Source: DATJHM01 sp035493895 | GTDB lineage: Bacteria > Chloroflexota > Ktedonobacteria > Ktedonobacterales > Ktedonobacteraceae | Reading direction: 5' to 3' | Length of the DNA stretch: 50,768 nucleotides | Assembly: GCA_035493895.1 (NCBI GenBank) | Contig: DATJHM010000182.1 | Location: forward strand, 1-50,768 | Shown here: piece by piece, positions 23,922 through 32,123 of the stretch | How positions within the stretch are numbered: position 1 is the stretch's first letter | Layout: every line of letters begins with the position of its first letter | Translations under genes and position numbers: made by a program | Notes under the pieces: generated by a model | Database searches by the model: none | The model's input: the letters and a program-made list of their open reading frames with translations, nothing else | Told to the model about the DNA's origin: nothing

Positions 23922-23933
23922 TCGTGATTTATG

Positions 23934-23971
23934 GTCATTCCTGCCAGGGTGGCCGTTGGGGCTGGCATGAC
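23934..23971 (+). terminator. Hairpin after the small peptide gene
   Basis: GTCAT-TCCT-GCCAG pairs with CTGGC-ATGAC (a bulge on the left arm) across a G-rich loop, 13 nt after the stop codon. There is no T-run. It is a likely transcript end or 3-prime stabiliser. Confidence 0.4.
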
Positions 23972-24120
23972 TACTTATCAGGACACATTTCTAGCCAGGG
24001 AATATGACTGATTTCGAAATGGGATTTTTTGAAGATAATTTTTTCAAAATCTGTCACGTTTCACACACTTAGCGGGTCCCATCATCATCTTCTGCATTTG
24101 TAGCGCCATTTCGATCACAA

Positions 24121-24159
24121 AAAAAGAGGGATGAATGCAAATTATTCATCTCTCTTTTT
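24121..24159. terminator. Strong bidirectional terminator
   Basis: AAAAAGAGGGATGAAT (24121-24136) and ATTCATCTCTCTTTTT (24144-24159) pair at 15 of 16 positions with a 7-nt loop, and the stem itself ends in A/T runs usable from either strand. The 440-nt gap 23922-24361 contains this and the preceding hairpin and no other gene I can support. Confidence 0.85.
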
Positions 24160-24361
24160 GCGTTGTTATTGCTGAACTCGTTACACGCTAAATCTTATTT
24201 GACTCAGGCAAACTCTCTGTTTAGTGAATTGATGACGAACATAATTCATGTTATACTTATTGATAAGTCTCTCTCTTGTTGTGACTTTCCTCGCATCCTT
24301 TCACTTTTCTGTTTACCAGCACTCGTATCTGCGAAGAATTCTTGGGAGGAAATATATATCC

Positions 24362-25018
24362 ATGAATTTCACTGTTATTCTCACGGCGATTGGTCTGGGA
24401 ATTGCCTACGCGGCTGCTCCTGGCGCTGTCAATACGGAGGCCATTCGGCGCGGGGCCACGCACGGCTCACGCTCAACGTTCCTGGTTGAGACGGGCTCCC
24501 TGCTTGGCGATTCCCTATGGGCGCTGCTTGCGTTAACTGGAGTGACATTTTTTGCGCAATTTCTGCCCGCGCAGATTCTTCTGGGAATCGTAGGTGGATT
24601 TTTTCTGCTGCGTCTGGCCTGGGTTGCTCTCTGGGAGGCCTTTTCTCGTTCTACTTCTTCTGCAACAACCTCTCCTGTTGCGCGTGGGGATTTTGCGACG
24701 GGCATCGTTTTTGGGCTGGCGAATCCTGTCGGGCTGGCGTTCTGGTCGGGCGTCGGGAGCAGTGTGGTCGCGTCCGGCGTCACAGGGATACAATTTCTCT
24801 TTTTCTTTGCGGGCTTTTTTGCCGGTGCCGTTATCTGGTGCGTGCTCATTAGTATCGCGATGCATTGGGGACGACGCTGGATACGACCGGTGATGTTTCG
24901 CTGGATTAATGTCCTCTGCGGCCTTGCCCTGGGCTTCTTCGGCGTCCGCGTCCTCTGGACCACTGCTCAGGAGTTGCTGGAGCATTATGTTCTTTCCTCT
25001 TTGAAATCTACTCGCTAG
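24362..25018 (+). CDS. LysE family amino acid exporter/translocator
   Basis: Predicted 218-residue membrane protein with about six helices. TM1 carries the family signature GLGIAYAAAPGAVNTEAIRRG (PGPxxxxxxxxG-like), followed by GSLLGDSLWALLAL, a variable Ser/Thr-rich loop at about 96-108, and FGLANPVGLAFWSGVG, the second-half NP motif. Family members export basic amino acids, homoserine lactone or other small metabolites. The ATG at 24362 follows GGGAGGAAA; the longer frame to 24248 is rejected. Its substrate cannot be told; proximity to the small peptide is noted but such exporters do not move peptides of that size. Confidence 0.88.
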   Translation: MNFTVILTAIGLGIAYAAAPGAVNTEAIRRGATHGSRSTFLVETGSLLGDSLWALLALTGVTFFAQFLPAQILLGIVGGFFLLRLAWVALWEAFSRSTSSATTSPVARGDFATGIVFGLANPVGLAFWSGVGSSVVASGVTGIQFLFFFAGFFAGAVIWCVLISIAMHWGRRWIRPVMFRWINVLCGLALGFFGVRVLWTTAQELLEHYVLSSLKSTR

Positions 25019-25233
25019 CAGGGTGGGACACATCTTTCTGTCTCGTAAAAGCGTATTGATAGCATGAACTTCATCTGGTGCAATCATACGGGAGTTCGAG
25101 GTCATCTGAGACCCGTCCAGAGATGGGAGTTGATATGTCTGGAGTCGCACTTTCCTGAAAAGTGGATCGCCGTATAATTCCTGGTTGAGGTATACTGGAG
25201 AAAAAGCATTTTTAGTGGAAGAAGGTATTGCTC

Positions 25234-25692
25234 TTGTCAATCATCGAGACTCATTCTATTAGTGCCCCGGAAACTCGCGCTCTACGACATAGTGTCCTCA
25301 GACCTCATCGGCCTCTCAGCGAGTGCGTCTATCCTTACGATACTGCGCCGGACGCCCTGCATATTGGCTGTTTCTTGAATGAGCAATTGATTGGTGTTGG
25401 TTCTATCTTGCCTGATCCGCGCAAAGATGCTTCTCAACCAACCAGCTGGCGTATTCGTGGCATGGCTGTCCAGGAAGAGATGCGCGGTAGTGGGATGGGC
25501 GGCAAAATTCTACAAGCACTCATTGATCATGCCAGTGCGCAGTCATTGCCAGCCGAGATCTGGTGCCATGCGCGCGCCAACGCCAGAAGTTTCTACATAC
25601 GCTTCGGTTTTACACAGGAAAGCGATCTTTTTGAGGTCCCCTACCTTGGCCCATATGTGCTCATGGTTAAGACGCTGCATCCCATCCGCTAA
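25234..25692 (+). CDS. GNAT family N-acetyltransferase
   Basis: Predicted 152-residue acetyl-CoA-dependent acetyltransferase. The acetyl-CoA loop is RGMAVQEEMRGSGMGGKILQ (Q/RxxGxG/A form), preceded by the LIGVGSILPD strand and followed by FYIRFGFTQESD. The start is TTG at 25234, 8 nt after GAAGG; TTG at 25228 lies too close to it. An AT-rich hairpin (CAAAATTTTTCT with AGAAGAATTTTG, 25698-25723) follows and may end the transcript. The acceptor is unknown. Confidence 0.88.
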   Translation: MSIIETHSISAPETRALRHSVLRPHRPLSECVYPYDTAPDALHIGCFLNEQLIGVGSILPDPRKDASQPTSWRIRGMAVQEEMRGSGMGGKILQALIDHASAQSLPAEIWCHARANARSFYIRFGFTQESDLFEVPYLGPYVLMVKTLHPIR

Positions 25693-25730
25693 ACATCAAA
25701 ATTTTTCTCAAGAAGAATTTTGGTCCTGCA

Positions 25731-25790
25731 AAACTTCCGCTATTTGCATTTCCTTCAGTATACCTATTATAGGGACGGAATAAAGCAATT
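25731..25790. repeat. Third copy of the CTTCCG...TATAGGGACGG element
   Basis: CTTCCGCTATTTGCATTTCCTTCAG followed by TATACCTATTATAGGGACGGAAT matches the two copies at 15475-15580, best in the TCAGTATA and ATAGGGACGGAAT parts. It lies in the 306-nt gap upstream of the second GntR gene, which otherwise contains that gene's promoter and operator. Confidence 0.6.
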
Positions 25791-25921
25791 TCGCTTGAAG
25801 TGACGGGATCGAATCCGTACGAATAACACCGGTCCTGTGACAGATCATACGAGAACGACGGGAGGAATTATCCATCTCTTAACCAAAGTTTAAGGGAACG
25901 TAATATTGCTATAATAATCTA

Positions 25922-25970
25922 TTGACATTCCGTTATGTTTCTGGTTATACTTTTGTCAGATGTCTGACAA
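25922..25970 (+). promoter_or_regulatory. Promoter with perfect 18-bp GntR-type palindrome
   Basis: TTGACA (25922-25927), 17 bp, TTATAC (25945-25950) form a sigma70-type promoter. Just downstream, TTGTCAGA-TG-TCTGACAA (25953-25970) is a perfect inverted repeat at the expected transcription start, 29 nt before the GntR ATG. It is the obvious autoregulatory site for the HutC-type regulator encoded next. Confidence 0.75.
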
Positions 25971-25998
25971 GTATCTGCACGAAATGAGGAAAGATACT

Positions 25999-26844
25999 AT
26001 GGAGAGCCTGACCCGTTCCACGGACGCATTCCCGGTGCGCTTCGGAGGCCCGCCGCTTCCTGATCTGGTTGCACATGCTTTGCGTGAGGCGATTGCAGAT
26101 GGTCGCTTTAAGTCTGGACAACGTCTCCCTTCAGAACCTCAGCTTGCAGAGCAACTTGGCGTGAGCCGTGCAACCCTGCGCCAGGCACTATCGCGCCTGA
26201 CTCAGGAGGGATTGCTGGTTCGGCAACATGGGCGCGGTACCTTTGTCTCCACTCTCCCTCAGAGTGCGCTGCATGGTAATCTTACCGAACTGATGAGCAC
26301 GACACAGATGATCCGCGATCGAGGGTATCAGGCAGGGGTCACAGGCTGCCAGGTCGAATTAACAACGGTGGAATCCTGGCTGTCCGATCTGTTTCTCTTG
26401 CCAGCGGATACACGCTTCTTCTATATTTCACGCACCCGTCTGGCAAACGGTTATCCAGCCGTTTACTCAAACGAGTATTTGCCAGCAAGTTTGTTTGGTC
26501 TTGATTCTGCATTTTTACAGGAAGGTAAAAAGATAGAATCTCTCTACGAAATTTTACTACAAGCCAACATCGATATTGCGTTCGCTACCTGTAAAGTCGT
26601 TCCTACCGTTGCCGATGAGGTCCTTGCATCTCGTCTTCGCGTGAAAATTGGTCACCCTCTTCTCTTGTTGAAACAACTTCACTACACAAAAAACAATCAA
26701 CCAGTATTATATAGCGAAAATTACCACAATTGTGAATTTATAGAATTCCAGACGGTCCGTCAGGCTCGAAGCATGGTAGAAACGGCTGGCGATGTGCTGA
26801 CCGATGCAAAAGCGCTGGTGGATCAACTTATCGACCACGCATAA
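25999..26844 (+). CDS. GntR family regulator, HutC-type (UTRA domain)
   Basis: Predicted 281-residue regulator. The winged helix is LPDLVAHALREAIADGRFKS, then QRLPSEPQLAEQLGVSRATL with SRATLRQALSRLTQEG as the recognition region and RGTFVS as the wing. The C-terminal UTRA fold is seen in FFYISRTRLANGYPAVYSNEY, ILLQANIDIAF and HPLLLLKQLHYTKNNQPVLY. HutC-type members sense small ligands, often sugar phosphates or amino acids. ATG at 25999 has GAGG upstream; the frame also opens at 25960 within the palindrome. It precedes the ECF transporter cluster and is its likely regulator. Confidence 0.9.
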   Translation: MESLTRSTDAFPVRFGGPPLPDLVAHALREAIADGRFKSGQRLPSEPQLAEQLGVSRATLRQALSRLTQEGLLVRQHGRGTFVSTLPQSALHGNLTELMSTTQMIRDRGYQAGVTGCQVELTTVESWLSDLFLLPADTRFFYISRTRLANGYPAVYSNEYLPASLFGLDSAFLQEGKKIESLYEILLQANIDIAFATCKVVPTVADEVLASRLRVKIGHPLLLLKQLHYTKNNQPVLYSENYHNCEFIEFQTVRQARSMVETAGDVLTDAKALVDQLIDHA

Positions 26845-27024
26845 TAAGGAAAGGAGGAAAAGGAAAGCCACCGATGCTCTGAGAAGATTTGCTTCGTTAT
26901 ATGCGCTGCTTTATCCCGGTAGGCACGGTTGTCCTATCTTCAGGATGCCTATGCCAAAAATCCCCCCGTGCCTGTAATTGAACAAATCATGGATCATGTG
27001 AGCGTCATAATCGGGATGACAGAC

Positions 27025-27161
27025 TTGCAGAACGATCTGCCTCAAAAGAGATGACCTGTTTGCAGTATGACCTGCCTCAAAAAAGAGAAAGTGCTTGTAG
27101 TACGACCTGCCCCAAAGAGAAAAGTGTTTGCAGTACGATCTGCCCCAAAGAGAGAAAGTGC
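27025..27161. repeat. Four-unit array of about 35 bp with internal GCAG-N6-CTGC palindromes
   Basis: Units begin at 27025, 27060, 27095 and 27128 (steps 35, 35, 33). The consensus is TTGCAGTACGAYCTGCCYC, then AAAGAGAAAAGTG. Each unit contains GCAG-N6-CTGC (one copy GTAG). The gap 26845-27398 also holds an inverted repeat AGGCACGG/CCGTGCCT (26921-26973) just after the GntR gene and a possible structured leader before the transporter. No gene is supported there. Confidence 0.8.
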
Positions 27162-27212
27162 TCATAGAATGCCCTATTTTGAAGATAATTGCCATTTTTA
27201 TGCAATGTGGAA

Positions 27213-27312
27213 ATCTGGTGATCCGTCTTCGCCCGTGAATACGTGGTTTTCTCCATTCTCTATTGGCTGCCGTTTGACTGCCTGATAGGTCGTCTGGCCG
27301 TCGAGTCACCAG
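27213..27312 (+). promoter_or_regulatory. Possible structured leader (riboswitch-like) of the ECF transporter operon
   Basis: CTGGTGA (27213-27219) and TCACCAG (27306-27312) could close a roughly 100-nt domain with small internal hairpins (CGT-GAAT-ACG, CCT-GAT-AGG), 86 nt before the S-component start. ECF transporter genes are often under riboswitches. I cannot match it to a known class, and a chance 7-bp pairing is possible. Confidence 0.3.
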
Positions 27313-27398
27313 TAAGATAGAGGGGGGCGAACCGCAACAGCAGAAAGTAACCGTGGTAGATTTTATCGCTATCAAGTAAAAAGGAGAAGGAACAGAAG

Positions 27399-28172
27399 AT
27401 GAATTCCCCATTCCTCCAGACTTTACTAGGACAAGGACCGCTTCATCCCATTATGGTCGGTTTAGGACTCCTCGGGTTGGTTGTTGCAGTGGGCATCTGG
27501 GTTATGGAGTTCTCAGGTTGGACCATTTCCCGCCGGGGATTTGTGCGGAACGGGTTAAAATGGAATGCGACGACGATCGCGATCATCGCCGTTTGTGCCG
27601 CTCTCTACATTGCTGGACGCCCGCTCCAGGTTCAGCTCATCCCTGGCATTGGTGGATTAAATCCTACCTTATCGATCGCGCAATCTCTGGCAGTCGTCTT
27701 TGGCCTTCCCGGCGCGATCGGCGTGACGTTCTCTATGCCGATCGGCGATGCGATCTCTGGCGCGCTCACGCTGGGTTCCGTTGCTGGCTTTCTCGGACAC
27801 ACATTCATCACATATATCCCCTATAAGCTGGTCTCCGGCGCGGATCTGCGCAAACCTATGAATATCTTTACCTTCTACTTGTGGGCGATTATCGTTGGGC
27901 CAGTGTGCCATGCCATTGTCGTTCCTGGATGGCTCGATTTTACGCACGTAACTCCACCTGCTGTTGCCTGGGGTGGTGTCACTCTCTCAATTCTGACGAA
28001 CCAGGCGCTTATCCCTGCTATTCTTTCACCGATCTATCTCGCCATCCTCTACCCAATTGCCTATCGTCGAGGGCTCTATTGGAAACAACGCCAGATCGTT
28101 GCTCTGGATGAGGATGATGAGGATGACGTTCCAGCCTCCGTTCCTGTAACCGAGCCTCCCATCAGTCAGTAA
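27399..28172 (+). CDS. ECF transporter substrate-binding S component (unknown substrate)
   Basis: Predicted 257-residue membrane protein with about six to seven helices. The core from about 50 has WNATTIAIIAVCAALYIAGR, then LNPTLSIAQSLAVVFGLPGA and IGDAISGALTLGSVAGFLGH, typical of S components in which N-terminal helices contact EcfT and loops bind substrate. An extra N-terminal helix (about 15-37) and an acidic Pro-rich tail (DEDDEDDVPASVP) are unusual. AAGGAG precedes the ATG. It is followed by A1, A2 and T genes, giving a complete dedicated group I ECF importer. The vitamin or metabolite is not identifiable by sequence. Confidence 0.85.
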   Translation: MNSPFLQTLLGQGPLHPIMVGLGLLGLVVAVGIWVMEFSGWTISRRGFVRNGLKWNATTIAIIAVCAALYIAGRPLQVQLIPGIGGLNPTLSIAQSLAVVFGLPGAIGVTFSMPIGDAISGALTLGSVAGFLGHTFITYIPYKLVSGADLRKPMNIFTFYLWAIIVGPVCHAIVVPGWLDFTHVTPPAVAWGGVTLSILTNQALIPAILSPIYLAILYPIAYRRGLYWKQRQIVALDEDDEDDVPASVPVTEPPISQ

Positions 28173-28228
28173 CGAGAAGGGCACTTCTATGGATGCACGA
28201 ATGAGACAGGTTGTAGGAGGGCGTTTCT

Positions 28229-29098
28229 GTGGGTGAACCAGTTGTTCGAGTTGAAGGATTAACGTTTAGTTATCCTGCAAGTGATCAGATTTTACATGGG
28301 ATCGATCTGACGATTCAGCGCGGTGAGTTTATAGGCGTGACCGGGCCTTCGGGCTCGGGGAAAAGTACACTGTGCATGTGTCTGAAGGGGCTGATTCCGC
28401 ATGTTATCGGGGGAAAGGTGCGTGGTCGTGCCTATGTGAATGGCATGGATACGCGTAAAACCGAGCCTGCCATTCTTGCCGAGGCGGTCGCGATGGTTTT
28501 CCAGGACCCGGAGTCGCAAATTGTGGGTCTTACTGTCGAAGAGGATCTGGCCTTCGGGCCAGAGAATCTTATGCGCCCTATCCAGGAGATACGGGACGAT
28601 ATTCCCCGGGTGTTGCAGACGGTGGGCCTGTCCGGCTACGAGAAGCGCGAGACGTACAGGCTCTCCGGTGGACAAAAACAGCGCATTGCGATCGCTGCTG
28701 CTCTCATGATGAAGCCGCAAATCTTGATTCTTGATGAGCCAACCGCGGAGCTCGATCCTCTGGGCAAGGATGAGGTGTTCCAGGTCGTACGTCGGCTCTG
28801 TCAGGATAATCAGGTGACGATTATTATGGTCGAGCATGAGATCGAGCCGCTCGCCGATGTTGCCGATCGAATTATCGCTCTCGAGCATGGCCGTATTGTT
28901 GCCGATGCGACACCGCGCGAGTTTTTTCATAGCGAACGGTTTTATCATCGTACGGAAGGTGAACGCCTCCCGCAGGTAGCTGAATTATTCCTGGCTTTAG
29001 AGACTGAAGGGCTTGTGAATCCAGCTGATTTCACTCCATACGAAGAGGAGGCGATTACGCAATTAGATCGCTACCTCCTCCGAAAGCGAGGTCTTTGA
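28229..29098 (+). CDS. ecfA1: ECF transporter ATPase A1
   Basis: Predicted 289-residue ABC ATPase. Walker A GPSGSGKST at about 39-47, Q-loop in MVFQDPESQIVG (the ECF-type QxPESQI form), signature LSGGQKQR at about 146, Walker B ILILDEPTAELD, and H-loop in MVEHEIE. The C-terminal extension of about 60 residues is typical of EcfA. The start is GTG at 28229, 8 nt after AGGAGG. One base separates its stop from the A2 start, so the two ATPases are coupled and form the heterodimer powering the importer. Confidence 0.93.
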   Translation: MGEPVVRVEGLTFSYPASDQILHGIDLTIQRGEFIGVTGPSGSGKSTLCMCLKGLIPHVIGGKVRGRAYVNGMDTRKTEPAILAEAVAMVFQDPESQIVGLTVEEDLAFGPENLMRPIQEIRDDIPRVLQTVGLSGYEKRETYRLSGGQKQRIAIAAALMMKPQILILDEPTAELDPLGKDEVFQVVRRLCQDNQVTIIMVEHEIEPLADVADRIIALEHGRIVADATPREFFHSERFYHRTEGERLPQVAELFLALETEGLVNPADFTPYEEEAITQLDRYLLRKRGL

Positions 29099-29099
29099 G

Positions 29100-29993
29100 A
29101 TGACGGAGCCCGAAGTTGTTATTGATGTCAAAGATGTGACCTATGCCTATGCGCCAGAAATGCCGCTGGCCCTTGACCATGTTTCGCTTCAGATCCACAA
29201 GGGTGATTTTATTGCGCTTCTGGGCCAAAATGGGGCAGGTAAGACGACGCTGGCAAAGATGTTTAACGGCCTGTTACGTCCAATCGGTGGCAGCGTGAAC
29301 ATCGGGGGACTGGATACCAGGAACGCGACCGTCTCGAATTTTGCCGCACGGGTGGGCTATTGCTATCAGAATCCTGACCATCAGATCTTTAATCGCACGG
29401 TCTATAGCGAAGCCGCCTTTGGTCCCCGCAACCTTGGCTTATCGCCGACTGAGCTGACCGAGCGTGTTGACCACGCGCTCAAGCTGGTAGGTCTTGCCGA
29501 TAAAAAGGATGCCTATCCCTTCTTATTGGGCAAAGGAGAACGGCAAAAGCTGGCAGTGGCATCTGTACTGGCCATGGGATCGCCAATTGTGGTGGTAGAC
29601 GAGCCGACGACGGGCCTGGATATTCAAGGGATTCGCAGCATTATGGCTCTGCTCCAGCAATGGAATCAGGTCGAGGGGCGCACGATCATTGTTATCAGCC
29701 ATGATATCCATATTGTGGCCGAATATATCCCCCGCACGGTTGTCATGGCGAAGGGGAAAGTGGTCGCCGATGGGCCTACACGCTCGATCCTTTCGAATAG
29801 CGAAGCGCTTGCTCCCGCCGGACTCAAGCCGCCTCAGGTAACACGCGTGGCTCAGCGATTGAGTCACCACGGCATTCCGCGCGATGTGATGACGGTTGAC
29901 GAACTGCTGGTCGCGCTCAAAGTTGCATTCAATGGTGGGGCCGATGCCCTGAGCACTACGAAGGAAGGAGTTTCTGATGCCAGTCGGCTATAG
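29100..29993 (+). CDS. ecfA2: ECF transporter ATPase A2 with divergent signature motif
   Basis: Predicted 297-residue ABC ATPase. Walker A is GQNGAGKTT, the Q-loop CYQNPDHQIF has the ECF form, Walker B is PIVVVDEPTTGLD, and the H-loop is VISHDIH. The signature is LGKGERQK rather than LSGGQxQ: the Ser and first Gly are replaced, so one of the two ATP sites of the A1-A2 dimer is probably degenerate, as in asymmetric ABC pairs. Its end overlaps the EcfT start by 17 nt. Confidence 0.93.
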   Translation: MTEPEVVIDVKDVTYAYAPEMPLALDHVSLQIHKGDFIALLGQNGAGKTTLAKMFNGLLRPIGGSVNIGGLDTRNATVSNFAARVGYCYQNPDHQIFNRTVYSEAAFGPRNLGLSPTELTERVDHALKLVGLADKKDAYPFLLGKGERQKLAVASVLAMGSPIVVVDEPTTGLDIQGIRSIMALLQQWNQVEGRTIIVISHDIHIVAEYIPRTVVMAKGKVVADGPTRSILSNSEALAPAGLKPPQVTRVAQRLSHHGIPRDVMTVDELLVALKVAFNGGADALSTTKEGVSDASRL

Positions 29994-30780
29994 TATCTAC
30001 ATCGAAAAGCCATCGTATATCCATCAGCGCGTTGATCCACGCACGAAGCTGGCAGTACTGGGTACTGTGTTTGTGCTGGCTTTGTGCTTCAACAATCCTA
30101 TATACCTCGCGGCTTTTCTCATCATTGTGATTGCGCTTGGGGTCTGGGCGCAGATTCCCTTGAAGAGTTTTCAGATGTACCTGCTCTTTTCTATCTGGTT
30201 CCTCTTCCTGGGTATTGTAATCTGGCCTTTCTATATCCATCAGGGACCCGTTGTCCTGCGTCTGGGAGGTGAGCAATTCACTTCGGATGGCCTGCTCTTT
30301 GGCGTGGCGATGGGCCTGAGGGTGGCATTGATGATCACCACTGCTGGCATCTGGATGATGGCGACCTCGCCGCAACATATGACGCTTGGCCTGCTGCGAA
30401 TGGGACTGCCCTACAAAGCAGGCATGGCGATGTCGGCCACGATCCGTTTTGTTCCCCTGATTAATGCCGAGCGAGCGACCATTATGGAAGCGCAACGTGC
30501 GCGTGGCCTCGATCTGAGTCGCGGCAATCCGTTCCAACGCGTGACTCGCTCTGTTGCTGTGATCGGACCCATGTTGGTGCGAGCCCTGGATCTGGCACAG
30601 TCGCTGGCCCTTGCCATGGAGTCGCGTGCGTTTGGCGCGCGTGACAGTCGCACCTCGATCACCGAGATCAATTTCACAAAATTGGATCGAGTTGTTATGC
30701 TGATCTGCATTTTGCTAATTGTGGCCGCGATTGTCCTGCGAATTTTCGGTATAGGTATTTTAATTTCGAGTTATCTATAA
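29977..30780 (+). CDS. ecfT: ECF transporter transmembrane component T
   Basis: Predicted 267-residue membrane scaffold with four to six helices: about 28-75, 85-105, 120-145 and a C-terminal helix at 240-262. The two coupling helices that grip the ATPases carry the ARG-type motifs, AQRARGLDLS at about 170 and AMESRAFGARD at about 215. VDPRTKLAVLG near the N-terminus is also characteristic. It overlaps ecfA2 by 17 nt, so S, A1, A2 and T form one transport operon. The downstream SIS gene starts 57 nt later with its own AAGGAG. Confidence 0.92.
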   Translation: MPVGYSIYIEKPSYIHQRVDPRTKLAVLGTVFVLALCFNNPIYLAAFLIIVIALGVWAQIPLKSFQMYLLFSIWFLFLGIVIWPFYIHQGPVVLRLGGEQFTSDGLLFGVAMGLRVALMITTAGIWMMATSPQHMTLGLLRMGLPYKAGMAMSATIRFVPLINAERATIMEAQRARGLDLSRGNPFQRVTRSVAVIGPMLVRALDLAQSLALAMESRAFGARDSRTSITEINFTKLDRVVMLICILLIVAAIVLRIFGIGILISSYL

Positions 30781-30837
30781 AGTAGTATTCGTGGGCAATC
30801 TAGAAATAAAGTGTAAGAGAAAAAAGGAGAATCTTTT

Positions 30838-31977
30838 ATGCGCGTAGACCGCGATGTTGAATTGAAATGGGAAAATATGTACCGTGGCATTCACGCCCAG
30901 GTAGATTGGTTGCGCACAGGACCAGCTGAGCTCTTCGAGAGCGCTCGTCAGTCACTTATGACGGTCCCACCACGCATCTATCTGGTCGGATGTGGAGATT
31001 CCCACTATGTTGGTCTGGCGACTCGTCTGGCATTTGAGCGCTGGTCGGGCATTGCAACAGAGGCCCTGGAGTCGCTCGAATTTTCTCGTTATGCCATCGA
31101 GTCCGCGCCCGCTGGCTCATGGGTTGTGTGCGTCTCAAATTCCGGTCGCGTGGCCCGCACAGTGGAATGCGCTATTTATGCGAAACGACACGGCCTGTTT
31201 CCTATAGCCATAACATATCACGCGGATAGCAATCTGGCGAAGGCGAGTAGTGCAACGATTCCTTTCCGTTATACGGATGTGGGCTTTGGGCCAGGGACGC
31301 TTTCTTATCTGGCATCGATGGTCGGATTGTATGTGGTTGCGTTGCGCGCTGGTGAGCTGTCCGGCAAATTGGATAGTGCGGCGAGCGCGAGCTGGTTGGA
31401 GAAGATTCAGCAGCAGGCGGATGTGCTTGCGGCCACGATTACTGCTTCGGAGCCTGCCGCCTCCGAGCTGGGGAAGAAGAGTGATGCGCAGACGCCGGTT
31501 CATATCATTGGCGCGGGGCCGAACTATGGTACGGCTCTCTTTGGTATGGCGAAGATGATTGAGGCGGCTCGTGTGTCTGCGGTGGGACAGGAGCTGGAAG
31601 AATGGGCGCACGAGCAGTATTTCTGCACAGGCCCGGGAACGGTGACGATGGTGATTGCGCCGCTGGGTGCAAGTAGCAGTCGTGCTCGTGAGCAATTGCA
31701 GGCTGTACGCGATATGGAGGGGACGGCGGTAGTGATCTGCTCGCCCGATGATACGGAGACGGCGAGTCTGGCGGATGTGGTCTTCCCGGTTCCCGGCTTC
31801 CAGGACGAGGCCCTGACGCCGCTTGCTTATTGTGTTCCCCTGGAGCTGTTTGCGTACTATTTCGCCAGCACCAAGGGATTGACGATGCTCGGATTTAACG
31901 ATAGCAATCGCATGGAAGTGAACTTCCGCCAGATCTTTGGCAGTGAGATCGTGACGCTCGAAAATTCTACAAATTAG
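30838..31977 (+). CDS. Double SIS-domain sugar isomerase/deglycase-like protein
   Basis: Predicted 379-residue protein with two sugar-isomerase (SIS) domains, as in the isomerase half of GlmS and in AgaS, FrlB and FraB. Domain 1: RIYLVGCGDSHYVGLATRL, then VCVSNSGRVARTVECA (Ser-rich phosphosugar loop). Domain 2: VHIIGAGPNYGTALFG, then the EELEEWAHEQYF-like region with Glu and His candidates for catalysis, and a C-terminal VPLELFAYYFASTKG. There is no N-terminal glutaminase domain. Combined with a PfkB kinase it matches the deglycase/kinase logic of Amadori-compound degradation; an aminosugar isomerase/deaminase is the alternative. Confidence 0.87.
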   Translation: MRVDRDVELKWENMYRGIHAQVDWLRTGPAELFESARQSLMTVPPRIYLVGCGDSHYVGLATRLAFERWSGIATEALESLEFSRYAIESAPAGSWVVCVSNSGRVARTVECAIYAKRHGLFPIAITYHADSNLAKASSATIPFRYTDVGFGPGTLSYLASMVGLYVVALRAGELSGKLDSAASASWLEKIQQQADVLAATITASEPAASELGKKSDAQTPVHIIGAGPNYGTALFGMAKMIEAARVSAVGQELEEWAHEQYFCTGPGTVTMVIAPLGASSSRAREQLQAVRDMEGTAVVICSPDDTETASLADVVFPVPGFQDEALTPLAYCVPLELFAYYFASTKGLTMLGFNDSNRMEVNFRQIFGSEIVTLENSTN

Positions 31978-32123
31978 CTCATCGAAGCTGATTATTGCCA
32001 CCAGTTGGTGTTGCCAGAGGATTGGATGATCCTTCTGGTTGCACCTCCTCTCTCAGCATCGCAACAACATGCGAACGTTTCTATGAATTTCGCCTGGATA
32101 GCAGGTTTGTTATGGAGATGACA

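Noticed and set aside
27025..27161. CRISPR array
   Set aside because: Units are degenerate and contiguous, without constant repeats separated by variable spacers.
27213..27312. Assignment of the leader to a known riboswitch (TPP, FMN, cobalamin, preQ1)
   Set aside because: I looked for the conserved boxes of these classes and did not see them, so only an unclassified structure is reported.
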